This document shows positions 42,497-54,024 of a DNA stretch of 64,000 nt, piece by piece (within the stretch, counting starts at the first letter, position 1; each line of letters opens with the position of its first letter). Made by a program: the position numbers and the translations under genes. The notes beneath the pieces were generated by a model, which was not told the origin of the DNA, searched no databases, and saw nothing but the letters and a program-made list of their open reading frames with translations. The DNA is taken from positions 62,001 through 126,000 of the forward strand of contig CACJLY010000003.1 in NCBI GenBank assembly GCA_902594335.1, in the 5' to 3' direction. Source of the DNA: an uncultured Pelagibacteraceae bacterium. GTDB taxonomy: Bacteria > Pseudomonadota > Alphaproteobacteria > Pelagibacterales > Pelagibacteraceae.

Positions 42497-43497
42497 TGGA
42501 CTCTTATTTTTCAATATTATTTACTGAAGTTTATAAAATTTTATTTTTATTAGTGCCTGTTTTAGTTTCTGTAGCAATGATAGTTTGGCTTGATAGAAGA
42601 GTTTGGGCCTTTGTACAAAAACGGAGAGGACCTAATGTTGTTGGTCCATTTGGTTTATTCCAATCATTAGCTGATGCTTTAAAATATATTTTTAAAGAAA
42701 TAATAATACCTGCAAGCTCAAACAAACTTGTATTTGTATTAGCTCCAGTCGTGACTATGACATTAGCATTAATATCATGGGCTGTAATACCATTTGGCGA
42801 AGATTTTGTTCTAGCTGACATCAATGTTGGTATTTTATATCTTTTCGCAGTTTCATCATTAGGTGTATATGGAATAATTATGGGTGGATGGGCCTCAAAC
42901 TCTAAATACCCTTTTTTAGGTGCAATCAGATCTGCAGCACAAATGGTATCATATGAAGTTTCAATAGGAGTTATAATAATCAATGTTCTATTATGTGTTG
43001 GATCGTTAAACTTAAGTGACATCGTTATGGCACAACAAAATTTATGGTTTGTAATTCCTTTGTTTCCTATGTTTGTAATTTTTTTTATTTCTGCACTAGC
43101 AGAAACAAATCGTCCTCCATTTGATTTACCAGAAGCAGAAGCAGAATTAGTTGCAGGATATCAAACTGAATATTCAGGAATGATGTATGCTATGTTTTGG
43201 TTAGGGGAGTACGCAAATATTTTGTTAATGTGTGCAATGGGCTCAGTTTTATTTTTGGGTGGCTGGTTATCCCCAATAGATATCTTCCCATTTAATGCAA
43301 TTCCAGGTCCTTTTTGGTTAATCTTCAAAATATTATTTTTATTTATTTTATTTGCGTTAGTTAAAGCAACTGTTCCAAGATACAGATATGACCAATTAAT
43401 GAAGCTTGGTTGGAAGATATTTCTCCCATTTTCATTGTTTTATGTTGTTTTAACTTCAAGTTTTTTGCTATATTTTGATTTACTACCAGTGAAATAA
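42496..43497 (+). CDS. nuoH: NADH-quinone oxidoreductase subunit H
   Basis: [48 protein letters not shown]. Confidence 0.97.
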   Translation: MDSYFSILFTEVYKILFLLVPVLVSVAMIVWLDRRVWAFVQKRRGPNVVGPFGLFQSLADALKYIFKEIIIPASSNKLVFVLAPVVTMTLALISWAVIPFGEDFVLADINVGILYLFAVSSLGVYGIIMGGWASNSKYPFLGAIRSAAQMVSYEVSIGVIIINVLLCVGSLNLSDIVMAQQNLWFVIPLFPMFVIFFISALAETNRPPFDLPEAEAELVAGYQTEYSGMMYAMFWLGEYANILLMCAMGSVLFLGGWLSPIDIFPFNAIPGPFWLIFKILFLFILFALVKATVPRYRYDQLMKLGWKIFLPFSLFYVVLTSSFLLYFDLLPVK

Positions 43498-43983
43498 ATG
43501 AAAATTTCAAGATTATTAAAAACTATATTCATGATTGATTTTGTGACTGGTTTATTAATTGCAATAAAAGAGACTTTTAAAGCAAAAAAGACAATCAATT
43601 ATCCTTTTGAAAAGGGATCTTTAGGAACAAGGTCTAGAGGGGAGCACGCTCTTAGAAGATATCCTAATGGTGAAGAAAGATGCATAGCGTGTAAGCTTTG
43701 TGAAGCTGTATGTCCAGCCCAAGCTATTACAATTGAGTCAAAGGAAAGAGATGATGGTAGCAGGAAAACTGTAAGATACGATATTGATATGCTCAAATGC
43801 ATTTACTGTGGTCTTTGTGAAGAGTCATGTCCTGTAGATGCAATTGTCCAAGGCCCTAATTTTGAATTTGCAACAGAGTCGAGAGAAGAACTTTATTATA
43901 CAAAAGAAAAACTCTTGGAAAATGGAGACAGGTGGGAAAACATTTTAGCTGCCAATATAAAGGCTGATAGTTCTCACAGGTAA
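43498..43983 (+). CDS. nuoI: NADH-quinone oxidoreductase subunit I
   Basis: [16 protein letters not shown] and [16 protein letters not shown] 4Fe-4S motifs. Confidence 0.97.
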   Translation: MKISRLLKTIFMIDFVTGLLIAIKETFKAKKTINYPFEKGSLGTRSRGEHALRRYPNGEERCIACKLCEAVCPAQAITIESKERDDGSRKTVRYDIDMLKCIYCGLCEESCPVDAIVQGPNFEFATESREELYYTKEKLLENGDRWENILAANIKADSSHR

Positions 43984-43987
43984 TCTT

Positions 43988-44623
43988 ATGATTGCACACT
44001 CAGTTTTCTTCTACATTTTTTCCTTAATAGCTATTGTTTCTGCAGTCATGGTAACAGTCTCAAAAAATACAGTTCACTCTGTATTTTTTTTAATCCTAGA
44101 TTTCATTAGCATATCCTGTTTGTTTATTATGATAGGTGCAGAATTTTTAGGCATGATAATGCTGATAGTTTATGTGGGAGCTGTTGCAGTTCTTTTTTTA
44201 TTTGTGGTGATGATGTTAAACGTAGCTGAACAAAAAGGCCAATGGTTTAGCTCAAGGTGGGATGGTGGAACCCATATACCAGTTGGTTTATTAGTTAGCT
44301 TAATTATTTTTTTTGAACTTATAATTGTAATTGGAGGATGGAAATATAAACCTGATTTATTAAATAGCCTTTCTATAAATATATCTACAGAGGTCACTAA
44401 TACTAGATCCATTGGAAATGTTTTATATACAGATTATATACTTCTATTTCAAATTTCAGGAATGATTTTGTTAGTTGCTATGATAGGAGCAATTGTTTTA
44501 ACTTATAGAGAAAGAGCTGGGGTTAAAAGACAAAGTTATGTTAAGCAAATTTCTAGAGAAAGAGATGAAGGTGTTGACTTAGTTGACGTCGAGAAAAACA
44601 AAGGAGTTAAAATAGATGCTTAG
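43988..44623 (+). CDS. nuoJ: NADH-quinone oxidoreductase subunit J
   Basis: [26 protein letters not shown]. Confidence 0.95.
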   Translation: MIAHSVFFYIFSLIAIVSAVMVTVSKNTVHSVFFLILDFISISCLFIMIGAEFLGMIMLIVYVGAVAVLFLFVVMMLNVAEQKGQWFSSRWDGGTHIPVGLLVSLIIFFELIIVIGGWKYKPDLLNSLSINISTEVTNTRSIGNVLYTDYILLFQISGMILLVAMIGAIVLTYRERAGVKRQSYVKQISRERDEGVDLVDVEKNKGVKIDA

Positions 44624-44927
44624 CATAGGCTTAGGACATTATTTAACATTAGCTGCTATAATATTTACAATTGGTATTGTTGGTATTTTTTTAAATAGAA
44701 AAAATGTAATAGTAATTTTAATGAGTATTGAGTTAATTTTGCTTGCAGTAAACATAAATCTAGTTGCTTTTTCTATATTTATTAATGATTTAAGTGGACA
44801 AATATTTACTCTATTTATTTTAACAGTTGCAGCCGCTGAGGCAGCTATAGGATTAGCCATAATTGTGGTTTATTTTAGAAATTCAGACACAATAAGAGTT
44901 GAAGAGATTAAAAATTTAAAAGGATAA
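44616..44927 (+). CDS. nuoK: NADH-quinone oxidoreductase subunit K
   Basis: [49 protein letters not shown]. Confidence 0.96.
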   Translation: MLSIGLGHYLTLAAIIFTIGIVGIFLNRKNVIVILMSIELILLAVNINLVAFSIFINDLSGQIFTLFILTVAAAEAAIGLAIIVVYFRNSDTIRVEEIKNLKG

Positions 44928-44928
44928 A

Positions 44929-46842
44929 ATGGAATACCTAATTTTATTTCTGCCCCTAATAGGAGCTGTAATTTGTGGTTTTTTTGGAAAGAAAATAGGA
45001 GACAGAAATTCTCAAATTTTGACAAGTTCGTTTGTGAGTATTTCAGCAATACTCTCTTTATTTGTTTTGTATCAAGTTATTAGTTCAGATTATTCAAACA
45101 ATCTTGTTATAGCTACTTGGATCAATTCTGGAACATTAAATGTTAACTGGTCAATAAAAATTGATGCTTTATCAGCAGTTATGTTTGTTGTAGTAAATTT
45201 TGTTTCAGCTTTGGTTCATATTTATTCAATTGGTTACATGTCACACGATCCTCATAAAACAAGATTCATGGCATATTTGTCTTTATTTACTTTTGCAATG
45301 TTAACTTTAGTAAGTTCAGATAATTTTATTCAACTATTTTTTGGTTGGGAAGGTGTAGGCTTATGCTCATATTTTTTAATTGGTTTTTGGTTCAAAAAAG
45401 AAAGTGCAAACAAGGCTGCAATAAAAGCCTTTGTTGTTAACAGAGTTGGTGACTTTGGTTTAGCGCTTGGAATTTTTCTGATTTTTTATATTTTTGGTAC
45501 AGTCAATTATGAAGAGGTTTTTGAACAAATCCCAAATGTTTTAGATAAAAAAATAAATTTCATTGGTATTAACATAGAAATTATTGATTTGGTTTGTTTA
45601 CTTTTATTAATTGGAGCAATGGGTAAATCGGCTCAATTTTTATTACACACATGGTTGCCTGATGCTATGGAAGGCCCAACGCCGGTATCTGCATTAATTC
45701 ACGCTGCAACAATGGTAACTGCTGGAGTATTTCTGATCGTCAGATGCTCACCTATATACGAATACTCTCCATTAGCTCTAACGGTTATAACAATAATTGG
45801 AATGACTACTGCTTTCTTTGCAGCAACAGTTGCACTTGTTCAAAATGATATTAAAAAAATTATTGCTTATTCTACTTGTAGTCAATTAGGCTATATGTTT
45901 TTTGCTGCTGGGGTAGGTGCTTATAATGTTGCGATGTTTCATCTATTTACACATGCTTTTTTTAAAGCTTTACTATTTTTAGGAGCTGGTGCTGTAATTC
46001 ATTCATTTCATGACGAACAAGATATAAATAAAATGGGTGGAGTTATCAAAAAACTTCCATACACATATGTATTAATGCTCATAGGAACTCTTGCTTTAAC
46101 AGGTTTTCCTTTTTTATCAGGTTTCTATTCTAAAGATGCAATAATAGAACTCGCGTACCTAAGAGGAAATGGAGTTGGAATGCTTGCAGCTTTTGTAGGT
46201 ATTATTACAGCTTTATTAACATCAATTTACTCTTGGAGACTTATTTTTAAAACGTTCCATGGTAATTTTAACAATAAAGAACTTAGTGTTGATAAAATAC
46301 ACGAGTCTCCTTTGGTTATGATTGCCCCGTTAGTAATCTTGGCAATAGGAGCTATTTTTGCAGGTATGGCCTTTAAAGGTTTGTTTATAGGTCATGAGAT
46401 AGCATATGAATTTTGGGGTAAATCTATAAAATTTTTAGAACCACTCAGTACAGATCATCCACCAACATGGTTTTTGTTTTTAACACCTATACTTGTTACC
46501 TCTGCAATTCCATTTTCTTATTATTTATATCTAAAAAACACAAACATAGTAAGTGGATTGAAAGAAATGAATGAACCAATTTATCAATTTTTAGTCAAGA
46601 AATGGTACTTTGATGAAATGTACGATTATTTATTTGTTAATCCTTCAAAAAAAATTGGAAAGTTTTTATGGAAAAAAGTTGATGGATCAATAATAGATAA
46701 ATTTGGTCCTGATGGGATTTCAAGTGTAATCAAAAATTTATCAATTAAAGCAGTCAAATTTCAATCTGGATTTATTTATCAATATGCATTTGTTATGTTG
46801 ATTGGATTTTCAGTTTTACTAACAATACTGATATTAAACTGA
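44929..46842 (+). CDS. nuoL: NADH-quinone oxidoreductase subunit L
   Basis: FFGWEGVGLCSYFLIGFW; LLHTWLPDAMEGPTPVSALIHAATMVTAG. Confidence 0.96.
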   Translation: MEYLILFLPLIGAVICGFFGKKIGDRNSQILTSSFVSISAILSLFVLYQVISSDYSNNLVIATWINSGTLNVNWSIKIDALSAVMFVVVNFVSALVHIYSIGYMSHDPHKTRFMAYLSLFTFAMLTLVSSDNFIQLFFGWEGVGLCSYFLIGFWFKKESANKAAIKAFVVNRVGDFGLALGIFLIFYIFGTVNYEEVFEQIPNVLDKKINFIGINIEIIDLVCLLLLIGAMGKSAQFLLHTWLPDAMEGPTPVSALIHAATMVTAGVFLIVRCSPIYEYSPLALTVITIIGMTTAFFAATVALVQNDIKKIIAYSTCSQLGYMFFAAGVGAYNVAMFHLFTHAFFKALLFLGAGAVIHSFHDEQDINKMGGVIKKLPYTYVLMLIGTLALTGFPFLSGFYSKDAIIELAYLRGNGVGMLAAFVGIITALLTSIYSWRLIFKTFHGNFNNKELSVDKIHESPLVMIAPLVILAIGAIFAGMAFKGLFIGHEIAYEFWGKSIKFLEPLSTDHPPTWFLFLTPILVTSAIPFSYYLYLKNTNIVSGLKEMNEPIYQFLVKKWYFDEMYDYLFVNPSKKIGKFLWKKVDGSIIDKFGPDGISSVIKNLSIKAVKFQSGFIYQYAFVMLIGFSVLLTILILN

Positions 46843-48338
46843 TGAACTTTCCAATTTTATCGTCCTTAATTTTGCTACCTACAATAGGTGCTTTATTTAT
46901 ATTATTCACAAAATCAACAAGTGGAAAATATCAAAGTTCCAAATATGTAGCTTTATTTATTTCTTTAGCAAATTTTTTATTATCTTTATATCTTTGGTAT
47001 GTTTTTGATAAAAATTCAGTAGACTTTCAGTTTGTAGAAAATAGAGAATGGCTGTCAGGATTTATAAATTATAAAGTTGGAATAGATGGTATTTCAATTT
47101 TATTTGTAATATTAGCAACTTTCATTACTCCAATTTGTATTATTTCAGTTAATGCTACAATTACAAATAGACTTAAGGATTTCTTAATTGCCATATTAAT
47201 AATGGAAACATTTATGATTGGTGTTTTCTGCTCACTTGATCTAGTAGTATTTTATTTATTTTTTGAGGCAGGTCTTATACCAATGTTTTTAATAATTGGT
47301 ATTTGGGGTGGAGAAAGAAGAGTCTATTCAGCTTTTAAATTTTTTCTGTACACTTTATTAGGATCAGTTCTTATGTTGGTTGCTATTATTTCAATTTATT
47401 GGATAACAGGAACCACTGATGTTGAAAAACTTTATGAACTTGGCATAAAGGCTGAATATCAAAATTTATTATGGTTAGCATTTTTCAGTTCTTTTGCAGT
47501 TAAAACTCCTATGTGGCCAGTACATACGTGGCTACCAGATGCTCATGTGGAAGCTCCAACTGTTGGGTCTGTATTGCTAGCAGCAATATTACTTAAAATG
47601 GCTGGATATGGATTTATTAGATTTTCGCTAGGATTATTTCCTATAGCTTCTGAAAATTTCACAATGTTAGTTTATATCTTAAGTTTAATTGCAATTATTT
47701 ATACATCTCTGGTTGCTTTGATGCAGGAAGATATGAAAAAACTTATAGCATACTCGTCCGTTGCACATATGGGATTTGTAACATTAGGCATCTTCACAAT
47801 GACTCAACAAGGAATTGAAGGAAGTATTTTTCAAATGATTAGTCATGGACTTGTATCTGCTGCGCTTTTCTTGAGTGTTGGAGTTGTATATGAAAGACAT
47901 CATACAAGACTAATAAATAAATATGGCGGTTTAGTCTCCATAATGCCAAGATATGCAATTGTTTTTATGGTATTCACACTAGGAGCTCTAGGACTACCTG
48001 GAACAACAGGTTTTATTGGAGAATTTTTAATTTTAATGGGTGCATTTGAGAAAAATATCTTAGTGGCGATGATTGCAAGTTTGGGAGTAATTTTAGGAGC
48101 AGCATATATGCTGTGGTTATTTAAAAGAGTTGTTTTTGGTGAAATGCATAATCAAGAGCTTAAAAGTATGAAAGATTTAAAAACCTTTGAAATTATAACT
48201 TTATCAGCTCTTGTAATACCAATTTTATTCTTTGGTTTTTACCCAGAGCCTTTAATGAATTCAATTGAAGCATCAGTCGAGAATACTTTAAACATGTACA
48301 ACTTTGACTTAATTAACAACTTTGTATCAAAAGACTAA
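46842..48338 (+). CDS. nuoM: NADH-quinone oxidoreductase subunit M
   Basis: FFEAGLIPMFLIIGIWGGERR; PVHTWLPDAHVEAPTVGSVLLA. Confidence 0.96.
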   Translation: MNFPILSSLILLPTIGALFILFTKSTSGKYQSSKYVALFISLANFLLSLYLWYVFDKNSVDFQFVENREWLSGFINYKVGIDGISILFVILATFITPICIISVNATITNRLKDFLIAILIMETFMIGVFCSLDLVVFYLFFEAGLIPMFLIIGIWGGERRVYSAFKFFLYTLLGSVLMLVAIISIYWITGTTDVEKLYELGIKAEYQNLLWLAFFSSFAVKTPMWPVHTWLPDAHVEAPTVGSVLLAAILLKMAGYGFIRFSLGLFPIASENFTMLVYILSLIAIIYTSLVALMQEDMKKLIAYSSVAHMGFVTLGIFTMTQQGIEGSIFQMISHGLVSAALFLSVGVVYERHHTRLINKYGGLVSIMPRYAIVFMVFTLGALGLPGTTGFIGEFLILMGAFEKNILVAMIASLGVILGAAYMLWLFKRVVFGEMHNQELKSMKDLKTFEIITLSALVIPILFFGFYPEPLMNSIEASVENTLNMYNFDLINNFVSKD

Positions 48339-49753
48339 TGGAAAATTTTCAATATATATTACCTGAAATCTTCATATCAGTATCTATAATGCTATTTTTA
48401 CTAATTGGAGTTTTCAAAAAAAATAGTGCAAGTTTAATTTATAATTTATCAAATATATCGTTAATTATTTTATTGGCACTAATAATTAATCTCAGCTCAT
48501 TAAATACAATTTACTTATTCAATGAATCATATTTAATAGATAATTTATCTAACTATATGAAGATTATACTTGTTGGATCTGGAATTTTTGTAATGTTAAC
48601 TGGATCCAAATATATCCAAGTGATAAATTTAAATAAAATTGAATACCCAATCCTCATTCTAAGCAGTATTTTGGGAATGATGATAATGATAAGTTCAAAT
48701 GATTTAATTGTTTTTTACATGGGCCTCGAACTACAATCATTAGCCTTGTATGTTCTTGCATCTTTTAATAGAGACAATTTATTGTCTACAGAGTCTGGAC
48801 TAAAATATTTTGTTCTTAGCGCACTATCATCTGGTTTGCTGTTATATGGGTGCTCATTAACTTATGGATTTTCTGAAAGTACAAATTTTGATCAGATACT
48901 TATAAACTCTACTGAATTTAATTATGGTACCACTTTTGGGATAGTCTTTATTTTAGTTGGTCTTGCATTTAAAATATCGGCTGTACCTTTCCATATGTGG
49001 GCTCCAGATGTTTATCAAGGCTCCCCAACATCTGTAACATTATTCTTTGCTATACTCCCAAAAATAGCTGCACTCTCAGTGTTCATTAAGTTTTTGTACA
49101 CACCTTTTGCTAATATGAATGATCAGTGGCAAACAATTATTGTATTCATCTCAATAGCTTCAATGATATTTGGTGCCGTGGCAGCGATAGGTCAAAAAAA
49201 CTTAAAAAGATTAATTGCTTATAGTTCAATCAGTCATATGGGCTATGCGTTGGCTGGATTAGCAACAGTTAGCAACCAAGGAATACAAAGTTCTATTACT
49301 TATATATCTATTTATTTGGTAATGAATTTAGCCTTTTTTAGCTGCTTATTTATGCTTAAGAGAAATGATAAATATTATGAGAATATAGAGGATTTATCTG
49401 GGCTTTCTAAAAAACATCCAATTCTATCATTCTCATTATTAATAGTTTTATTTTCTTTAGCTGGAATACCTCCACTAGCAGGCTTCTTTGCAAAATTTTA
49501 TGTTTTCTTAGCTGTTATAGAACAGTCAATGTATTTTTTAGCAATTGTTGGATTATTAGCAACTGTGGTTGCAGCTTTTTATTATCTAAGAATTATAAAA
49601 ATTATATATTTTGATCCAGAAAAAGAAGAATACGAAACATCTCATAATATAGGATTAAAAATTACTTTGGCTATTTCAACAATATTTATTTTAGCATACT
49701 TTATATATCCGAGTGGCATAACAGAAATAGTATCTAAAATTACAATGATCTAA
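48338..49753 (+). CDS. nuoN: NADH-quinone oxidoreductase subunit N
   Basis: ELQSLALYVLASF; AVPFHMWAPDVYQGSPTSVTLFFA. Confidence 0.96.
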   Translation: MENFQYILPEIFISVSIMLFLLIGVFKKNSASLIYNLSNISLIILLALIINLSSLNTIYLFNESYLIDNLSNYMKIILVGSGIFVMLTGSKYIQVINLNKIEYPILILSSILGMMIMISSNDLIVFYMGLELQSLALYVLASFNRDNLLSTESGLKYFVLSALSSGLLLYGCSLTYGFSESTNFDQILINSTEFNYGTTFGIVFILVGLAFKISAVPFHMWAPDVYQGSPTSVTLFFAILPKIAALSVFIKFLYTPFANMNDQWQTIIVFISIASMIFGAVAAIGQKNLKRLIAYSSISHMGYALAGLATVSNQGIQSSITYISIYLVMNLAFFSCLFMLKRNDKYYENIEDLSGLSKKHPILSFSLLIVLFSLAGIPPLAGFFAKFYVFLAVIEQSMYFLAIVGLLATVVAAFYYLRIIKIIYFDPEKEEYETSHNIGLKITLAISTIFILAYFIYPSGITEIVSKITMI

Positions 49754-50277
49754 TGAAATTAAAAAAATATTTATACAAAAAAGTTGAAAGCACTAACAAT
49801 GTAGCGCTAAGATTAATAAAGCAAGGCAATAAAAGAGGAATAATTTTAACAGATCAACAAACAAAAGGTAAAGGACGAAGAAAAAATAAATGGATATCTA
49901 TAAAAGGTAATTTGTTTTTATCAGTCTTCTTTGAAATTAGTAAAAAAATATCCTTATCAAAAATAATAAATTTAAATTTAAAAATAATTAAAAAAATAAT
50001 ATATAAAAAAATAAATACTTTAATTCTAATAAAAAAACCTAATGATATATTAATTAATAAAAAAAAGGTCTGTGGAATTTTACAAGAAACAATTTTTCAG
50101 CAGAATAGAAAATACTTAATTGTAGGAATTGGAATTAATATTTCTAGTAGTCCAAAAATTAATAATTATTCAACTACATTTTTAAATAATTATACAAATA
50201 AAAAATTTAAAAGACTTGAATTATTTAAAGAAATTAAATTGCTGTATGAAAAAAACTTACACTCATTTGGAATTTAA
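49753..50277 (+). CDS. birA: biotin--[acetyl-CoA-carboxylase] ligase, short catalytic-only form
   Basis: DQQTKGKGRRKNKWISIKGNLFLSVFF biotin-binding loop; no N-terminal HTH. Confidence 0.88.
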   Translation: MKLKKYLYKKVESTNNVALRLIKQGNKRGIILTDQQTKGKGRRKNKWISIKGNLFLSVFFEISKKISLSKIINLNLKIIKKIIYKKINTLILIKKPNDILINKKKVCGILQETIFQQNRKYLIVGIGINISSSPKINNYSTTFLNNYTNKKFKRLELFKEIKLLYEKNLHSFGI

Positions 50278-50280
50278 TAT

Positions 50281-51021
50281 ATGTATTTAATTGGAGATAT
50301 TGGAAATACTGCAATTAAAATTTGTTTGTTTAATGACCATTTAAAATTGATTAAAAATATTAAAATTCATAAGAAAAATTTAAACAAAAAATTTATAAAT
50401 AAAAAATTATTATTTTTAAGAAAATATAATTCTAAACTTAGAAAAGTACTCTTTAGCTCAGTCGTTCCCAACTCTTATAAAATAATAAAAAAAACCATCA
50501 AAGAAATAACTAAATTGAACTGTGTTGAGTTAAAAACATGTAATTTAAAAAAATTTATAAATATAAAAGTCAATAGAAAACAAATTGGTTCTGATCGTTT
50601 AGCTAATGCAATTGCAGTTATTGATAGTAGGTTTAATTATATTATAGTTGATTTTGGAACGGCTACCAATTTTGATATTGTGATTAAAAAAGATTATATA
50701 GGTGGTGTTTTAGCGCCGGGTGTAGAACTTTCCTTGAAAAATTTAATAGATAAAGCCTCTTTAATACCTAAAATTAAGTTAGAAAAGACAGCAAATGTCA
50801 TTGGTAAAAACACTAAAACTGCTGTAAGAGCTGGTTTTTATCATGGTTATACTGGTTTGATTGAAAATATAATTAAACTTATCTTAAAACAAACTAGAAA
50901 GAAGTTTAAAATTATACTTACAGGTGGATTTGCACACTTATTTAAATCATCAATAAAAGGTATTAAAACTGTTGATAAAAATTTAACAATTAAAGGTATC
51001 TTAAGAGTAGCTACAAATTAA
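50281..51021 (+). CDS. coaX: type III pantothenate kinase
   Basis: IGDIGNTAIKICLF; GSDRLANAIAV; IVDFGTATNFDIV; LTGGFA. Confidence 0.92.
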   Translation: MYLIGDIGNTAIKICLFNDHLKLIKNIKIHKKNLNKKFINKKLLFLRKYNSKLRKVLFSSVVPNSYKIIKKTIKEITKLNCVELKTCNLKKFINIKVNRKQIGSDRLANAIAVIDSRFNYIIVDFGTATNFDIVIKKDYIGGVLAPGVELSLKNLIDKASLIPKIKLEKTANVIGKNTKTAVRAGFYHGYTGLIENIIKLILKQTRKKFKIILTGGFAHLFKSSIKGIKTVDKNLTIKGILRVATN

Positions 51022-51028
51022 AAAAAAT

Positions 51029-52687
51029 ATGAAAGATGAATTATTATTTTGTCCTCTAGGAGGATCTGGTGAAATAGGAATGAACATGAACCTATTTGCG
51101 TATGGTAAGCCAGACAATCAAAAATGGATTATTGTTGACGTTGGTGTTACATTTGCAGATGATACAGTGCCTGGTGTTGATATAATATATCCAGATCCTG
51201 GATTTATAATAGATAAAAAAGATGACTTGCTAGGTATAGTCCTAACACATGCTCATGAAGATCATATTGGAGCTATTGCTCATGTTTGGCCAAAATTAAA
51301 ATGTAAAATTTTTGCTACACCTTTTACTTCAGTATTAATTATTGAAAAATTTAAAGAAAAAAAAATTGATATAACTGGTTATTTAAAAGTAGTAGAACTT
51401 AATAGTACAATTAATCTAGATCCCTTTAAAATAGAGTTTGTTACACTTACTCATTCAATATTAGAACCTAATGGTCTTAGAATACAAACACCAGCTGGAA
51501 ATATACTACATACCGGAGATTGGAAATGCGATCCAGATCCTTTGATAGGTGGAAACATAAACTCTGAAAGATTAAAGGAAATAGGCAACGAAGGTGTATT
51601 AGCCATGATTTGTGACTCTACAAATGTATTTAGTGCAGGTAGAGCAGGGTCTGAACTTGATGTGCGTAAAAATTTACTTAAGGTTTTTGAAAGATTAAAA
51701 AAAAGAATAATCGTTACTTCATTTGCGTCTAATGTAGCTAGAATGGAAACTGTTTTTTATTGTGCAGAACAAACAGGAAGACATATTTCACTAGTTGGAA
51801 GATCGATGCACAGAATATTTAAAGCAGCAAGACAATGTGGATATCTTAAAAATGTTATTGATCCTATAGATTCAAGAGATGCAAAAAATATATCTAGAGA
51901 AAAAATTGTTTATTTGTGCACTGGAAGTCAAGGCGAACCAATGGGAGCTATGAATAGGATAGTTAAATATACTCACCCTGATGTCTATATAGAAAGAAAT
52001 GATGCTGTAGTTTTTTCTTCGAAAATTATACCGGGAAACGAGAAGAAATTGTATAAGTTACATAATAATTTAGTCAAAGAAGGTATTGAAGTTATATCTG
52101 AAGACAATGAATATATTCACGTTTCTGGCCATCCTAACCGTGAAGACCTTAGAGATATGTATAATTGGATTAAACCAAAAGCTGTTATCCCAGTTCATGG
52201 AGAACACAGACACATGATAGAGCACATTGAATTTGCAAAAGAAATGCAAGTTAAATACCCAGTTCAAGTAGAGAACGGTGATATTGTTAAGTTATATCCT
52301 GGAGAAAAACCAGAAGTCTATGACAAAGCACCAAGTGGAAGAGTTTATTTAGATGGAAATGTTCCAGTAGAGGAAGACTCTAGATCAATAAAAGAAAGAA
52401 GAAATATTTCATCAAATGGATTTTTAGAAGCTACAATTATGATTACACCAAAAGGCAACATTCACAACAAACCTTTGGTAACTTTTAAAGGTCTACCAGT
52501 ATATGAGAATGATGAGTTTATTTATGGATTAGAGGAAGAAATAGAAAGAACTATTAAAACATTTTCATTAAACAACACAAAACAACAAGATAATCTCATA
52601 GATGCTCTTAAAATAACTTGTCGTAAATTTTCAAAAGAAAAAACTGGGAAAAAACCACTAACAAATATAAACTTGGTAAGAATTTAA
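51029..52687 (+). CDS. rnj: ribonuclease J
   Basis: PLGGSGEIGMNMNLF; LTHAHEDHIGAI; IPVHGEHRHMIEH. Confidence 0.93.
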   Translation: MKDELLFCPLGGSGEIGMNMNLFAYGKPDNQKWIIVDVGVTFADDTVPGVDIIYPDPGFIIDKKDDLLGIVLTHAHEDHIGAIAHVWPKLKCKIFATPFTSVLIIEKFKEKKIDITGYLKVVELNSTINLDPFKIEFVTLTHSILEPNGLRIQTPAGNILHTGDWKCDPDPLIGGNINSERLKEIGNEGVLAMICDSTNVFSAGRAGSELDVRKNLLKVFERLKKRIIVTSFASNVARMETVFYCAEQTGRHISLVGRSMHRIFKAARQCGYLKNVIDPIDSRDAKNISREKIVYLCTGSQGEPMGAMNRIVKYTHPDVYIERNDAVVFSSKIIPGNEKKLYKLHNNLVKEGIEVISEDNEYIHVSGHPNREDLRDMYNWIKPKAVIPVHGEHRHMIEHIEFAKEMQVKYPVQVENGDIVKLYPGEKPEVYDKAPSGRVYLDGNVPVEEDSRSIKERRNISSNGFLEATIMITPKGNIHNKPLVTFKGLPVYENDEFIYGLEEEIERTIKTFSLNNTKQQDNLIDALKITCRKFSKEKTGKKPLTNINLVRI

Positions 52688-52695
52688 ATAATAAA

Positions 52696-54024
52696 ATGTA
52701 TTTTTCAAAATCATTTGTACCAATTCTTAAAAATAATCCTACAGAAGCCAAAATTAAATCTCATCAGCTTATGTTAAGAGTTGGAATGATAAAACAATCA
52801 TCAGCTGGAATCTATTCATGGTTACCACTCGGTTTCAAAGTTATGAAAAAAATAGAGCAAATTGTTAGAGAAGAGCAGGATAGAATTGGCGTTCAGGAAA
52901 TTCTAATGCCAACAATTCAATCATCAGAAATTTGGAAAGAAAGTGGAAGATATGATGATTATGGAGAAGAGATGTTGCGTATTAAAGATCGTCAAAATAG
53001 AGAAATGTTGTATGGACCTACCAATGAAGAGCTTATAACAGAAATATTTAGATCAAGTATTAAATCTTATAAATCACTCCCACAGTTATTATATCATATT
53101 CAGTGGAAATTTAGAGATGAACTAAGACCAAGGTTTGGAATTATGAGATGCAGGGAATTTTATATGAAAGACGCTTACTCTTTTGATTTAAATGACGATG
53201 AAGCTCTTTTTTCATATAATAAATTTTTTCTCTCATACTTAAGGACTTTTAAAAGATTAAATTTATCAGCAATACCAATGGCAGCAGATACAGGACCTAT
53301 TGGTGGAAATCTTTCCCATGAATTCATAATTCTTGCTGATACTGGTGAAAGTAAAATATACACAGATAAAAGAATATTTGATGTGGATAGCTCATCTACT
53401 TTATTAGATAAAAATTCGCTTACTAATTTACGACAGCAATATGAAAAATTTTATTCTGTTACAGACGAGAAGTTTGACCAGAAAGAATTTGAAAAAGTAG
53501 TTCCGGAAGAATTTAGAGTAAATACAAAAGGAATAGAGGTAGGTCATATTTTTTATTTTGGAGATAAATACTCAAAGCCAATGAATGCTGCAGTAGATTT
53601 TAATGATAAAAAAGAATTTGTTAAAATGGGATCTTATGGAATAGGTGTATCAAGATTGGTAGGTGCCATAATTGAGGCTAAATACAACGATAAAGATGGA
53701 ATAATGAAATGGCCAATATTAGTTGCTCCTTATCATTGTGCAATAATTCCAATGATTAAAAAAAATGATACAACAAATTTAGAAAAATCGAATAAAATAT
53801 TTGAATATTTAAAGTCTAAAAATATAGATGCCATCATAGATGATACTGAAGAAAATATTTCTGCAAAAATTAGGAAATTTAATTTAATTGGTATTCCTTA
53901 TCAGTTGATTTTGGGAAATCAAACTGATGGAGATTTATTTGAGTTTAAAGAAATTAATGGAGAAACTCAAAAATTAAATATCGAAGAAGTTGCGTCACAA
54001 ATTTTAAAAGCTAAATCAAATTGA
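52696..54024 (+). CDS. proS: prolyl-tRNA synthetase, short alphaproteobacterial form
   Basis: SAGIYSWLPLGFKVMKKIEQIVREE; LYGPTNEELIT; 442 aa lacking the insertion domain. Confidence 0.95.
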   Translation: MYFSKSFVPILKNNPTEAKIKSHQLMLRVGMIKQSSAGIYSWLPLGFKVMKKIEQIVREEQDRIGVQEILMPTIQSSEIWKESGRYDDYGEEMLRIKDRQNREMLYGPTNEELITEIFRSSIKSYKSLPQLLYHIQWKFRDELRPRFGIMRCREFYMKDAYSFDLNDDEALFSYNKFFLSYLRTFKRLNLSAIPMAADTGPIGGNLSHEFIILADTGESKIYTDKRIFDVDSSSTLLDKNSLTNLRQQYEKFYSVTDEKFDQKEFEKVVPEEFRVNTKGIEVGHIFYFGDKYSKPMNAAVDFNDKKEFVKMGSYGIGVSRLVGAIIEAKYNDKDGIMKWPILVAPYHCAIIPMIKKNDTTNLEKSNKIFEYLKSKNIDAIIDDTEENISAKIRKFNLIGIPYQLILGNQTDGDLFEFKEINGETQKLNIEEVASQILKAKSN

